A DNA stretch of 64,000 nucleotides, taken from Dichotomocladium elegans (taxonomy: Eukaryota > Mucoromycota > Mucoromycetes > Mucorales > Lichtheimiaceae). Location of the stretch: positions 1,302,001 to 1,366,000 of the forward strand of contig JAIXMN010000006.1 in NCBI GenBank assembly GCA_025716815.1, given 5' to 3'. Numbering within the stretch: the first letter of the stretch is position 1; every line of letters starts with the position of its first letter. The notes below the pieces were generated by a model. That model did no database searches, had not been told where the DNA came from, and was given only the letters and a program-made list of their open reading frames with translations. The position numbers were made by a program, and so were the translations under genes. Below, one piece after another: positions 16,390 to 28,089 of the stretch.

Positions 16390-17229
16390 TGATGAATAGA
16401 GAAAAAGAAGAGCGAACGGAATAAAAAAGAAGAGAAAAAAAAAAAGACTCAAAAAGACAAGCGTGGGATGATAATCTCTTTTCCTTGGTCAGTTTAAATA
16501 TATACCAAAATACATTGCTACATTCAATCAATCCCATTTGTTTGCCCGTATAAATACTGTATATCCATCCATACATCATATATGCAGCGAGAATCAATAC
16601 TACACAAGATCATCCAGCACAAAGCCCAATTCTGAAGGGACATACGCCCAAGTCGCGGAGGACAGAAATAAAACCCGTGTTTGCGTAGATATCTTCCGGC
16701 TTTTTGATTCTTTTGTCTCCGAAGCATCTTGAAATATGCATTGAGCAGGTTGATATATTATGAAAACGGGCATGTGGGGAGTCGGTGATGTTTCAATGAG
16801 CGTTCTGAGGCCATGGACAATGTATGTAACATTTGCCAGGAAATATCTGAAGTTGCCACTCTACAGTACACTAACCAAGCAACAAGTCCTGTCTGCATGC
16901 ATCAGTGGTTCGTTCAGCGCAGCGATGAGCATTGCCCTAAAAGAAAACCGAAGAAGCTCGGCTAGTACTTTTCTAGGAACATAGGACCTGAGGTAACTCG
17001 AATATTGTCGGTGAGAAGCATCAGCATGGTAATTTTTTTGATATGCATTGACGAGAACCCACTAATGAGCACACGTCAATACCAACTTCGTGGAGCAATT
17101 GCATCAGAAACGCTGATTCCGAAACACCACCCGATCGACTATCGCCACTTGACGACAGGAACCAGAATACAAAGGATGAGATCGATCAATACAGCGTGAG
17201 TAATTGTGTACATATGCCCCTTATTCAAT
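16390..17229. other. Intergenic region
   Basis: No supportable gene. The first part, with a poly-A stretch near 16435, is presumably the E2 3' UTR and terminator. The remainder has only short, unrelated open frames. Confidence 0.5.
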
Positions 17230-18420
17230 AGTTCATTTTCAAAAATAAATTTCATGAGGGAGGAAAATAAAATGACGCACAAAATCATCGCATGGATAGA
17301 GAAGGCCGCAGACATACTCGTTAGTCAACAAAATATATCAGCCCTCTTCTTACTCTTCAACTTAACCCCGACAGCAACTAAATGTACCATTGCAGTAACC
17401 ATGGCGGAAGAGGGACAAAAGAAACGAGGAGGGACGACGACGGACCGAGGACAACACCAGCGGAAGAAGAAACGGAGAAAGCAGATGAAGACAAGCGCAC
17501 CTCGACGAAGCCATGGTGGAAGACCTTCGCGGGTGCAGCCAAACCACGTTCCCACCCAAAGCCCATACCTTCTCCTCTCGAGGTATTGAGTTAGGCTGAT
17601 ATCATTATCTACAGAAGATCCAGAATATTAGAAATTTGCAGAATGGAACAAGGGTAACCTATGGCTTTTTACTTTGCCCTTGACGACCGACCAAAAACTA
17701 CTCAATTGGATTGAGTTCAAGAGAGTATGGGTGGAAGATAAGCGCATCGATATCCTCGACACTCGATCTATTTAGAGATATGCTCAGCATTATGGATAGG
17801 TACATTGTCCATTACTAAATAACGCTCTTATGCTCCTCATTGAGAATACGCGAACGACCCCTCGCGTTAGGTTTTTTAAAGATTCTGTCGGGGTCTTTCT
17901 CGTACTGAATGCCGGTCGCTGGGCTGAACGAACGTGGATTCCTAGCAGCTGATGCACTCGAGACCTTCTCACGCATCAGCTTAAAAACCTGGCCTTATCT
18001 TGGTCAGTGTACGCTGTGTAACTGCGCTTAATCTCTCCTTATTTCATCCGAATGTCTGCATCCTTTCGCGTAGTAATAAGCTCAGAGTTATCTCTGCAAG
18101 GTATGCTACGCAGATTTTCAATGTGAGGACAAATGGATTGCAGACATTGCATTTCCTCATAAACGACATGGCCTTGCCCATCGTAAAAAAATTGCTCATT
18201 TTAGAATGTAAAAGTGTATAAATGAGAAAGTGTCATAAAGAAGAGATGGATCTGCTAAGCTTTTTTTGTGCGACATCTTTTCGGTGGATCCATGTGACAT
18301 TTCATTTGTCATCATGCGTATTCTGGGCAAAACGAGATTTTATTTTTGTTATCCTGCGATTTCAGAACTGCCAGGGAACGACTTTGATATGGAAAATAAT
18401 GGATGTTTGGATATCTTCAA
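17230..18420 (-). mobile_element. Decayed IS630/Tc1-mariner-like transposon, copy 1
   Basis: Nucleotide similarity to 35200-36905 runs over most of this block, in the same order and orientation. Minus-strand conceptual translation across stops gives pieces of a DDE transposase: a DNVPIHNAEHI segment (compare DNAPIH of the family) near 17770-17820, and remnants of the 'proline-rich LPP..., N-P-I-E' block near 17700. The copy jumps from the DNVPIH region straight to sequence matching 36310 in copy 2, so about 540 bp of the catalytic centre are deleted. Multiple stop codons and frameshifts make it inactive. Element ends are estimated from where the two copies stop aligning; I did not find convincing terminal inverted repeats, only AT-rich subterminal motifs like AAAATAAATTT. 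Confidence 0.75.
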
Positions 18421-18770
18421 ACACATTGTGCTAATCACCAGTGATCTACTATGGCTGACGTCTCGACACGTCAATCTTGATTCGCTTTTGATGGACGTAG
18501 AATCGGCTAGTACACTATGGTGTAGGGAGGATACGGGGAAGGAATTAGTACTTTTCAAGGAATCTTTTATGGTGTTATTTGCTGGCACATAGTGACTAGC
18601 CTTATTCGTATTGGAGTCCTGTCTCTCGGATGGAGGTTAGGGCAGCAGAACCCTGCCCGCCTTAATTTATCATTGTCTGAGTTTTATCCCCTCTTTTCGG
18701 GACCTGATGGTTGCACAATAAGACGGAAGCCGTTTCCCCTCTTGCACTTGTTTCTCCATTCTTCACAAAT

Positions 18771-19546
18771 ATGGCTCAGTTACGTGTACGCACCACAAAG
18801 ACTGTCGTAAAGACTTCTTCTGCTACCGAAAAGAAGACCAGGAAGCGCATCGCCAAGCGCATTCTTCAGACTGCTCTTTCCAAAGACGATGACATTGAAA
18901 GTAAAAATGGGGGAGTAGTGGTGATTTCAATATGCTGCGGACGGATCGGAATGCTCATGAGCCGCGATCTATTCAGCTGTCAAACCGTATCCGATGGACT
19001 TGAAAGATCGTGTCAAGTTTATCAATTTTAAGACGACTAAGGCCATAACACCGTTCCAGTTTCGCGTCTATGACCTTTGTGCACAGGTAAGGTGCATAGT
19101 ATACCTTCTCTCAGATGATGGTTTTCGCTTTTATTTTTTCTTTCTCCACCATCTCGCCCCTACACACATTTTTTACTTTCCCTATCCGCCTTGCGATTAA
19201 CACGACTGATCTTCTCCCGCCCGGGTTTTGGCGGGCGGTGATATATAAGATTCCTCGTGGTCATGTATCAACTTACAAAGCCATGAGCGATGCCCTTCGC
19301 TCGAGTCCGCGTGCTGTCGGTCAGGCCCTGAAGTTAAATCCATTTGCGCCCTTGCCAGTGCCCTGCCATCGTGTCATTGCTACAAGCCTAGCCATTGGCG
19401 GATTCTCGGGTGGCTCGGGCGATTGTGAGAACGTGGCCGACAAAAGGGCCAAGCTTATCAAGGAGGGGTGCAGAATCAACAATTATTACGAGTTTGAGGC
19501 GAATGTGGATGGCACCAAGGATATCTTTGTGGATTTCAAGCTTTGA
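18771..19546 (+). CDS. Methylated-DNA-protein-cysteine methyltransferase, 178 aa
   Basis: Suicide repair enzyme that transfers an alkyl group from O6-alkylguanine to its own cysteine; nuclear. Three exons: 18771-18900, 18977-19086 and 19250-19546. The C-terminal domain carries IPRGHVSTYKAM, the helix-turn-helix with the arginine finger (SPRAVGQAL, 99-107), and the active-site PCHRV with Cys119, followed by GGFSGG. The N-terminal ~45 residues are basic and lack the zinc-binding N-domain of animal MGMT, so this is the short fungal form. The presence of PCHR rather than PWHR argues against an alkyltransferase-like (ATL) protein. The second intron (163 bp) contains a GC-rich inverted repeat just before its acceptor. 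Start chosen at the first in-frame ATG preceding the basic N-terminus. Confidence 0.92.
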
Positions 19547-20689
19547 TCCTGTTACTTTATTCATCGAAACAGATTCTGTCTACAGTCTCTAAAGCATAGC
19601 GAGAAAATCTTCGTTGGAGATGTCATTTCATCATAGGATAGGAATCATTAATATGGGCGGTTGTTGCAACATTTTCCCTATCCCCAATACTTTGTAAGGC
19701 GAACCGTGCGAGCAAGAGGTGTATATTTGGCAAGGGAGGGGAGGAGTAGTAGATGTCCCCCTTTGTCTTCCTCGAACGATTTGATGTTCATCTCGTTGGA
19801 TATGTCCGTGCACATAGGATCAACGTCAAGTGCAACATGAGGACAGCCATGCGTATGTGGATGCGTGTGCGTGTGTTATGTGTGTGTTGGAGCGATTATG
19901 CTGTGGGACAAGGGACAATGTGTGCATACAAGAACTTGGAAATTATTCTCTCACAAAGACAACCATTACTAAGGTGGGACCCTTGATAATCCTCGTTCTC
20001 TGGTACAAGCGAATGAGCAGCTGCATTGCCCACACAAAGAAACAAAATGCTATTAAATAAATAAGCTACAGCGGTGATCGCTTGGACTGTTAAGAGCAGT
20101 GCAGCAAGACACACCGGTTCGTATATGTGCAAGCGATGATCTTATTAACACTGTCTCAGTGGATTGGCTTTCATCTAAGCAGGTTCGACTGTGTGAAAGG
20201 GAGGGGTTTTGTGCAAAGAGTGACAAGAGGCCAGTGACTTATTAAAAAGGCTGTGTCACGCAGGCAGCTCACGAGAATAGGATAGTCGTAGTGAAGGTTT
20301 TTGCGTGCCGACAGGGTTGTTATTCCGAGACCACGCTCTAGTAGGAATCCAGCAAAGGATGAAAAGTTAGATGACAGCTCGTGGAGGTCAATTGAAAAGA
20401 TAAAGGAGAGTAAGGGGGGTGTGGGAGAACAAACACCTACGGGCACCCCATGCACTCCTTTCCCAGTGTCTGAAAATCGCCAATGGAGGTTCAAGATAAC
20501 AAATTCATCCTTGTTTTTTGAGCCTCGTTTAATTTTGTAGGCTGCATAAACTCCTTTCTTTCTTTTCTTTCCCCTCCCCTCCCCCAACTTCGAAAGTCTT
20601 TTCATCATCTCCCTCTGTAGCTGCTGGCAGCTACCACAAACGCACAAAGAAAGCCGTCCACCATTCTCAGAAGGAGACAACTACGCAGG
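19547..20689. other. Intergenic region
   Basis: No supportable gene. Contains GT-rich simple sequence near 19850-19890 and, in the last 150 bp, a CT-rich leader ahead of the RING ligase gene. The minus-strand open frame at 20171-20680 has no recognisable domain and covers that promoter. Confidence 0.5.
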
Positions 20690-22024
20690 ATGACTCAGCG
20701 CCGCTCTCGGGTCCAACTGCTTTGTTATACAGCATTTTTACTTTTGTTTGCGTCTCGCAATGTATCGGCCACGATCGTCGTTCTGGTGAGGAAAAGGATG
20801 AAGACCATACAATCCCGAACTTGCTCATACTTATCTTCAAAGTACTCACTCACACGCCCACGCAACCTCACTTTATTTCTTTTAGTCCACAAACGAAACA
20901 TTCCCCGACCGGCCTTCTGCATTCGGTCCCTCATTGGGCGCCAATCAAGGCAAGCTGGGGTTCCTAATTGAGCCTCACCAGGATCCTACCGGATGTCAAG
21001 TGGTCAACTCTCCATGTGAGGACTGGATTGCACTTCTCCGGCGAGGCGGGTGTTCATTTGCGGCGAAGGTGCGCAACATGCAACGCAGCGGAGCGGTAGC
21101 AGTGGCCATTGGCGATTCGGACAGCTCCGGATGGGTGACGATGTATGCACCTGGTGAGTCCAAAGGCACACTAAGAAAATTAAAGATGGGCGAGAGAGGG
21201 GGGCACTGATGCAACTGAGGAATTCGTGTGGGGGATACTTTTTTCAGGTGACACTTCGGATATTCATATCCCCAGCATGTTCTTGGCTCAGCATGAATAC
21301 CAGACCCTGCACAAGCTGGCGACGAGATTACCAGGACCACCACTAATGGTTCTGCTGCTTGAGGTCGATGATTGGATGGCATGGTAAGTAACCTGAAAGT
21401 CCAAAATGTCGATTCTCATCCTGATATGATGGTGGTGGTGATTGGGGATCCCATAGGCCTCTCATGCACCTTGTCATTTTAATATTCATATCTCCGAGCA
21501 TAATTATGATCTTTCTTTACATATCGTACAAGATTAGGCAGCGAAGAAAGCAGGTGCAGGACCTGGCGCCTGCTCATGTCGTGTCTCGGCTTCAGATCAG
21601 ACGATTCGTGCGCGAAAAGCCAGATGATAGCGGGGCCGAGGAATGTGCTATATGTTTAGAAGAATATATGGATGGCGAGAGGCTACGCGTCCTGCCATGC
21701 CAGCACACGTTCCATGCAGGTTGTGTAGATGCATGGCTGACGACGCAGAAGAAATTTGTAAGTCTGGAGAAGAGAGAAATTGCGATTGTTGACTTTTTTT
21801 GTTGTTGGTGTTTGTCACATGCAAAGTGTCCCATCTGCAAACGCGACATTACGCAGCCAGCCATTTGCGGCAACGTCGGCAACAATAACAGCAACAGCAG
21901 CTCAACTGTTACGTATCATTTTACAAATGCAACTGCCCCAACTTCTCCATCAGCATCAGCATCCGTTCTACCTTTGTTTGTGGAACCATTTCATCTTTCG
22001 TCGATGGAGCAACAAACACGCTAG
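20690..22024 (+). CDS. PA-TM-RING E3 ubiquitin ligase (RNF13/RNF167-like), 332 aa
   Basis: Endomembrane ubiquitin ligase. Five exons: 20690-20785, 20886-21153, 21248-21383, 21457-21757 and 21827-22024, all in phase. Order of parts: an N-terminal signal peptide (about 1-27, hydrophobic [18 protein letters not shown]), a lumenal protease-associated domain (about 30-160, including [20 protein letters not shown] and a conserved GD turn), one transmembrane helix (169-193), a basic juxtamembrane segment, and a C3H2C3 RING-H2 finger from Cys230 to Cys271 ([29 protein letters not shown]). The tail is Asn/Ser/Thr-rich. This is the complete architecture of the Goliath/RNF13 group, whose members ubiquitinate endosomal and vacuolar proteins. 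The substrate is not predictable. The RING is split by an intron just before the last CPIC pair. Confidence 0.93.
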
Positions 22025-22423
22025 TCTTTCCATCTTTGTATGTCCATTGTATATTTAAACACAAGCTATTTACTTCATACGAAACACAAACAGACGCCTT
22101 TAAAAGCTGACAGCGCTTTTGAAAATCGCTCCTTTTGGCAAAATAAATCAGACCTGCCCGTTCAAAATCACACTCGGCAGGTTTGATCTCTCCCTTCCAT
22201 TGACAAACTCAGAACCTGTTGGTGGCCTGCGCCACGATTCTTCATCTCACGCATTTGTGTCTATCGCATATCATGTCACACAGATGAATTATTTATGTGT
22301 GGCAGTAGATGGTGCTCAGCCTTACCCGTAGGCCCAGCTATCCCTTAACCCCCCCCTGCGTCCGTTATATATAAAAAAGCCTGTTCTTTTTTTTTCTCGC
22401 TTTCTCTCACTTGCTCCTTGGTC
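22025..22423. promoter_or_regulatory. Intergenic region with TATA box and pyrimidine leader
   Basis: TATATATAAAA at 22366-22376 is followed by an uninterrupted T/C-rich stretch (22384-22420) leading to the ATG at 22424. The first 200 bp are the 3' flank of the RING ligase gene. Confidence 0.5.
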
Positions 22424-22903
22424 ATGACTTACATCCATCCAGCCAAAGTATTAACCTCTTCGTATACCGTTCGTTCTTTATGTTCCGACGATATCTCCAC
22501 GATACAATCATTGTCCCCGCCATCGTCCTTCAGAAACAGCATATCGCGCCGATTGGGCCACTTTTTCTCCATTGCTTCCGCCCGCAAAAAAGGCGCCGAT
22601 GTTCCTCTTGAGGTTCCTGATTCGCCAGCTCGCCATTCCTTCCTGACCACCACCGCCGTGACCAGCCATAGCGATAGATTTGAGGGAGATCCGATGGATG
22701 ATGATAGTGACGCGACGTCTCTTGTCGACATGGAGGATGAGGACGACTATAGATTCGTTCACGTGCAGCTTGCAATGGTCATCGCCCTGCCAGCGGCTGC
22801 GATGGCAGCTGCATCTGCTGCTCGCTCCAAGCGATACCGAGCACGTGCAGCGCGCGCAGCGTCGTCGTCGTCTATGCGTATTCGTTCACCAGCAACAACA
22901 TGA
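22424..22903 (+). CDS. Small hypothetical protein, 159 aa
   Basis: Intronless open frame with no family I recognise. Support comes from a well-placed TATA box and polypyrimidine leader, and from biased composition that stays constant in this frame: a Ser-rich N-terminus, a central acidic stretch (DPMDDDSDATSLVDMEDEDD), a short hydrophobic segment (QLAMVIALPAAAMAAA), and a basic Ala/Arg C-terminus (KRYRARAARAA). No signal peptide is evident. It could be a Mucoromycota orphan gene; overlapping frames on both strands are also open, so coding status is uncertain. Confidence 0.4.
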   Translation: MTYIHPAKVLTSSYTVRSLCSDDISTIQSLSPPSSFRNSISRRLGHFFSIASARKKGADVPLEVPDSPARHSFLTTTAVTSHSDRFEGDPMDDDSDATSLVDMEDEDDYRFVHVQLAMVIALPAAAMAAASAARSKRYRARAARAASSSSMRIRSPATT

Positions 22904-24026
22904 GAGAGCAATCTCTGCATCAACCGAACACATACACATACACACCATCGGCATCCTTGATTTTTGCATATCAAGGCCAATTCTGTAAAAAAAAAAACAT
23001 TCATCGTAGTATGAGCATATTTACATAATCTTTTTATTCCCCCATCCACGCATCTGTATTTTTTTGTCTTTTATTTTATCATTATTAGTTTACCTATCTT
23101 ATTTACTCAGACGCACCCTCTTGACTCAATCCCACTCCCCCCCCCCATTTCGGGTCTTGCGTTTCGGGTCGGCGCCATAAAAAAAAAAAGGTTAATAAAT
23201 AAAAGTGTGTAAATTGAAAAGGCTGCCATAGGGGGGGGGGTTGGAGGGCTGAAGGGTTTTGCTTCCACTCGATAGGATCGTGAAGATTGCCAAGAATGGA
23301 TATGTATATTTGCGTGTGCGCGCATTTTTCTGAATGTCTCCATGTATGAATGGGAATCAATGCGTAAATTTATGGGCACCTGCTCTTTCTCTCTCTCTCT
23401 CTCTCGCCCACTTTTTCTTTCGACGGACTAAGAGGGAGGACTCACCCATCTGATGTATAGCCCGGGCGGTTACACAACAAAAGATTAAGCTCAAACCCCG
23501 TTTTCTGTTTCCCTGTCTTCGACGCGTCAATTTAGGATATTTCGGGTGGAGATTGGAGCGTTGTCTTTCTTAGCTTTCATGTGCTTGAACAAGCGCTTCC
23601 AGGAGAGAGAAAGGAAGAAAAAACGAGGTTGCAATTCGACTAGAATGGGGAACATGAGCAGCAAGAGACAGCGTCTGCCATTGAGGACCTTTTTTTTTTT
23701 TGCATCGTCAGCCATGTCAGATCAGCAGCATCCCGAGCGTATTGCAAGTAGCTGGGGTTTTTTTTGGCGCCCCGGCGATATAGCGAAACGACCCTTTTTG
23801 GATATCTTATCTGTACCTCTTTCCAGAAAAATGGATAGCTGCTGTTTGAGTGGCTGTCCGTTCCTGCTGTTACTGTAGACTGGTCTGTCTTTACTTCTCG
23901 CTCTCTCTCGCTCTCTCTCTCTTCCTTCTCTCACGCACAGTTGACCTTCGTTTTTTTTTTTTTTTTACATTCCTTCTTTTCCTCCTTCCTCCCATATGCC
24001 GCTGAGCTTCGCTCCAACGTAATACA
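22904..24026. repeat. Low-complexity intergenic region with C10/G10 runs and CT repeats
   Basis: No supportable gene. Holds a run of ten C (23137-23146), a run of ten G (23231-23240), (CT)n at 23387-23405, (CT)n-like sequence at 23897-23925 and poly-T at 23950-23966. The open frame 23546-23878 has no domain or promoter context. Confidence 0.6.
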
Positions 24027-25599
24027 ATGATCACCATTCTTCCTACGCGCTTGAAACTACTCCATTTTCCAAGATCACACCTGCCACATGTTACTCATGC
24101 TATAGTCAAGACATGTTTTTTCCAGGACATGAAAAGGTGCAGTGATCGAGGGCAGGCGGAGAGAAAACATGCTCTGTTTTTTTTGTTATGAGTCATACTT
24201 ATCATATTTTGGCAACTAGTCCCGATTATTTCTTTTCGTTCACTGAAAATGCATACGAGATATCGATTGTCGCAAACCAGGCAACCATCGACAATGATCT
24301 CCTCCCGTTCTTGGCAACCACCAACTGCGCTGATATGGGCACGTCGCCCGATATTTTCCGCGTGCTACAGGTGGATGATAGCGATGGTCAAGGTAAGCGG
24401 GGTTATCATAGATGGGTGCAAGCAAGGAGTTTTCGGGGAGGAGGGTTATGTCTATATACAAAAGGTCTCACGCATCTCTTTCTCTCTGTGTGTGTGCGTG
24501 CGTGCGTGCGTGTGTGCGTGTGTGTGTGAAAATATCCAGAGGCGAGTGGTAAACGCATCAGTGATCTATCCGAGCCACTCGCGCAAGGCAAATTCTCTAT
24601 CTTCTACATGTCCACTTATCAGACCGACCTGGTCCTCGTAAGTCGATCGACAAAAAGCCCCACATTTCCATCCCACCTTCATCCCCCTCAGGTGCCCTCA
24701 TCTTTTTTCAAATATTTATATATCCATCTACTTTGCTAGGTCAAGGAACGGCGCATGCGTCAAGCGGTGCAGTCATTGATGGATCACGGGTTCGAATTCG
24801 ACCAGGACTCGTTGGACATGTATCACCAGGAACCCGTCCCGTCGTCGCTGGCCGCGATGGCCCGGCTCTCCAATATGTCAGCAGAGTCCCTCGTCTCCTC
24901 CACATCGTCGACCCAGCTGCCGGACGATGATACGGAAATCGAAAGCAGCGTGTTAGCCAATGAGCTACGCTGCGCTGGCCTGAATCCTCACTATCGATCC
25001 ACCTGGGCCATGACCATGCTCAAGATCATGTCTTTTCCAGAACTTATCGAGGGTTATTCGTAAGTAAAAAACGAGAAGAGCCAGCAGCTCAAGCAAAAAA
25101 TGGGCTCGCTTCCCCTCCCCAGAAAAAAGTGAAAAAGAGAACATATCGACTCATTCATTTTATATATAGAGACGAACAAACCCGGTTCTTTTCCTACACA
25201 GCTACAAGCGATGGCATCTCACTCCTGGCTGACCAGCACATCATCGATCTATTTGAGGAGGAGGCGCTCTTCCAAGACGAAGATACCGTGCCTCTACGTG
25301 TCATCCAGGTGAATTTAGCCGGCGCAAATCTGGAGCGGTGCGGTATTGTGCGGTCCATTTCGCAGCCACTTGCAGAAGAACACATTAATCTATTGTATCT
25401 GAGCACATACAAGACCGCCAACATCATCGTAAGTGAGCTTTTTGAGATATACAGACACACAAAGGGAGAGAAAGGCCTTATGCGTATCATGGAACAGGTG
25501 TCTGCAGACGATCTTGAACAGGCCGATGAAATATTGAGACCGGATCTCGAGAAAATGCGGGAAATGCTCAGCGAAGTCGTCTTTGAACCTTTGCAATAA
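24027..25599 (+). CDS. CASTOR/GATSL-like ACT-domain protein (amino-acid sensor family), 353 aa
   Basis: Homologue of the animal cytosolic arginine sensors for mTORC1 (CASTOR1/2, ACT_7 domains). Six exons: 24027-24136, 24220-24392, 24540-24637, 24740-25059, 25170-25428 and 25498-25599. The N-terminus MITILPTRLKLLHFPRS is found only by adding the first exon. Two similar ACT halves are visible, each with an 'FFS(F/Y)T...ISIVA' strand and a glycine-containing '...PLA...STYxT' hairpin: YFFSFTENAYEISIVA with FYMSTYQTDLVLV in the first half, RFFSYTATSDGISLLA with ERCGIVRSISQPLAEEHI and LYLSTYKTANIIV in the second. Between them lies a Ser/Asp-rich linker. In animals the dimer binds GATOR2 and releases it on arginine; whether the fungal protein senses arginine is not known. 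The last intron (25429-25497, 69 nt) is in frame and stop-free, so retention would add 23 residues. Confidence 0.88.
24485..24530 (+). repeat. (GT)n/(GC)n microsatellite in an intron
   Basis: Alternating CT, GT and GTGC repeats inside intron 2 of the CASTOR-like gene, ending a few bases before the acceptor at 24539. Confidence 0.8.
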
Positions 25600-28089
25600 G
25601 TCAGTTTTCACATGACTCACCTCTTCCTGCTTTACTACTCCCTTACCCACATCACCTGTTCTATAGTCATTCCTACATTCGCACCCTATTTACCGCCGCC
25701 GCCAAAAACAACAACCCCCTCTCTCTCCCCCCCCCACACACACACAATCCCAAAATAAAATCAACTGCAATTAATATCACATGGAAATAATCAGATGGAT
25801 CATTTACGCAGATTCCAGTCGAACTTCACTTAATATTGAGTCATGCTTGAACACTGCGGATTAGTGGATCATCAGGATTATGGGACGGGCAAGACCCATT
25901 TTCTGTGTAACATGCCTCCATTCTTTTTACCGAAAATGGCATGTCTCTCTCCTTCGAAAGAGAGAGAGAGTGTGTGTGTGTATATGTGCGTTCTCTTCAG
26001 AATCAGATGACGAAGTGGGGAGAGGAATCAACCCCTTTTTTTCTTTTAAAAAAAAAAAGGAAACTGCAGTTGTAATCCACTAGGTACGAGTCTACGTAAA
26101 AAAGGAGAAATGCGAGGGAGTTTTTTTTTTTTTTTACAACCTGTTCAGATGGGTTCTGTCCTCAACAGTCAATCGAGCTCGCAAAGCGTGATGTAGTACT
26201 GTACTAGTGAATACACACTTCTTTTCAGAAAGTAAAATTCATCCGCTCTAAACGGTGAGAACAAAAAAAAAAAATAATTCACGTTGCACGAAAATAGTTC
26301 AGGATTCCAAAAATGAATTTAAACTCGCATCAAATGTGATACGTTTTATTTTTTTTTTCAGATCAAATGGGAGGGCGATAACTTTGTGCACACGCGTGTG
26401 CGTGGTATGCGCAAGGTGGATAGTGCAAGAGGGCGAGATACAAGTGCCAAAAAGTGCGGGTGACGTGATCAACGGTTGATGAAAAAGGCCAATTTTCGAT
26501 CATGGTCTCCCCACCCCAGATAGCTTTTGTCTAATATGGGCTGCTAATGACAAGGGCACACCAAACTTATCGGTTCACGTTTCTTATGGTTGAAAACTGG
26601 GGTACTGTAGGTCTGTGGAGATCCACCTGGGGTTCATGCTTTGGATTTGGACGACTCCAGAGAGCCCTGTCGAGCTAACTATCAAGATGCAAGAGGAAAA
26701 TTCTTCCTTGGTTCAGTTCTGCCATCTTCGTCGACGACAGTAAAAGCCTTTCCCCATTATCAAATACGTGAATAATGGCCATTGAAAGTGAGAAACAAGG
26801 ACGGGGCAGATTGGTCGTATTATATTTATTTTCCAAAACAAAATTTTGCATGAAGTTGCCGTATCCCAAGTGTGCACCGGCGACGCGACGGCAGAGGCAA
26901 AGTACGAACGAATACCAGAAGCAACGGCAGGGGGTACACTGGCGGCCACGAAACCCGGCGAAAGGCGGGCCAGCGGCAATCTACACTGGGTGAACGCGGG
27001 GACAAGGAAGAGGACAGCCCCCCCAAAAAAAAAAACAAAAAAAGATGAGAGCACCTGCTGTGGAAGCAACGCCGTAACGTTAGAGACAGCCACAGGCAAC
27101 GCAAGAGGCAAAACAAATGAAGGGAGAGCCCTGCCCCGACGGCAGCCAAATCGCGGTCCCGCCGGGGGATGCGATTCCCATTTTGACCTCTCTTCGATGG
27201 CTCATCAAGTACGGACACAACCGGTCAATCTACAAAGGATAGAAAGAGTCCGATTCGAATAACAAGCAAGTCGATATAAAGATTCATGCCGCATAATCCA
27301 TGGAGGAGAGCACGAGGAAGGATTTGATAAAGAGGAAATAGTTCGCCCAGAATTCCAATTATTTATAAGAAATCAATCATCCATGTGATTGATGATGCTG
27401 AAACAAGTACCGTGATGGATCAGATGCTATCCTCCTTCGGAAGATTTACATCTACAACTCCCATCGCCGCTATTTCACGATGCCTCTTGTTTGTCAATAC
27501 ACAGCTTTGTTGCAGACAAGTTTAAACGGGCCCTTTTGATTTTTCTTATGGTCATCATGATGATCAAGATACACACAGGTGATGACTAGCATCAGCGGTA
27601 ATGTGACAGACAAAGTGACATTGATTGATACGAGACAGCAAGAGAATCCGTGTTGTTGTGCGCCACGGGCCGCATATTAAAACCACTACTGCATCAAACT
27701 TACTGTCTCATATTGGTGAGCATGTGCCATACACTTATTATCAATGATAAACAAATGCACACTCCAAAAAGAACTCACACCCCTTCCTCTACATGAGAAA
27801 CTTCTTTATCATCTGTTTCGCTGATGAGTTGTTCTATACAATCAGACAAGCAACCATTCATGTGTCATAGTTGTGGAGTTTATTTCTTTGTTTTATCAGA
27901 GGTCCGATCTAACACTGCACCATCGCATACAGGAGTAGTGCTCTCTATATCTCAACATATCCAAAGAAATCTGCGACCTGATATCTTCTCGTATTCACTC
28001 TTTTCCTCCCATTTTTAACATATTCATATCCATATACATACCGTGATGTGAGGGACAAATCCTTCGACATCGGTCAAATTTAAACTATT
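25600..28089. other. Intergenic region
   Basis: No supportable gene. It contains simple repeats at 25700-25745 (CT/CA) and 25964-25985 (GA/GT), and poly-A/T runs. Sequence around 26850-27260 is more GC-rich than its surroundings and open on both strands. It shows a faint resemblance to the 17330-17560 part of transposon copy 1 (a CAGCCAAA...GGTCCC block), which is too weak to call. Confidence 0.5.

Noticed and set aside
24188..24219. ATG at 24188 as start of the CASTOR-like protein
   Set aside because: It would drop the conserved N-terminal strand. Adding exon 24027-24136 with consensus splice sites restores it, and 24188 falls inside the intron.
26826..27262. Opposed open frames of 130-138 codons
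   Set aside because: GC-rich local sequence open on both strands, no recognisable protein; at most a faint transposon remnant.
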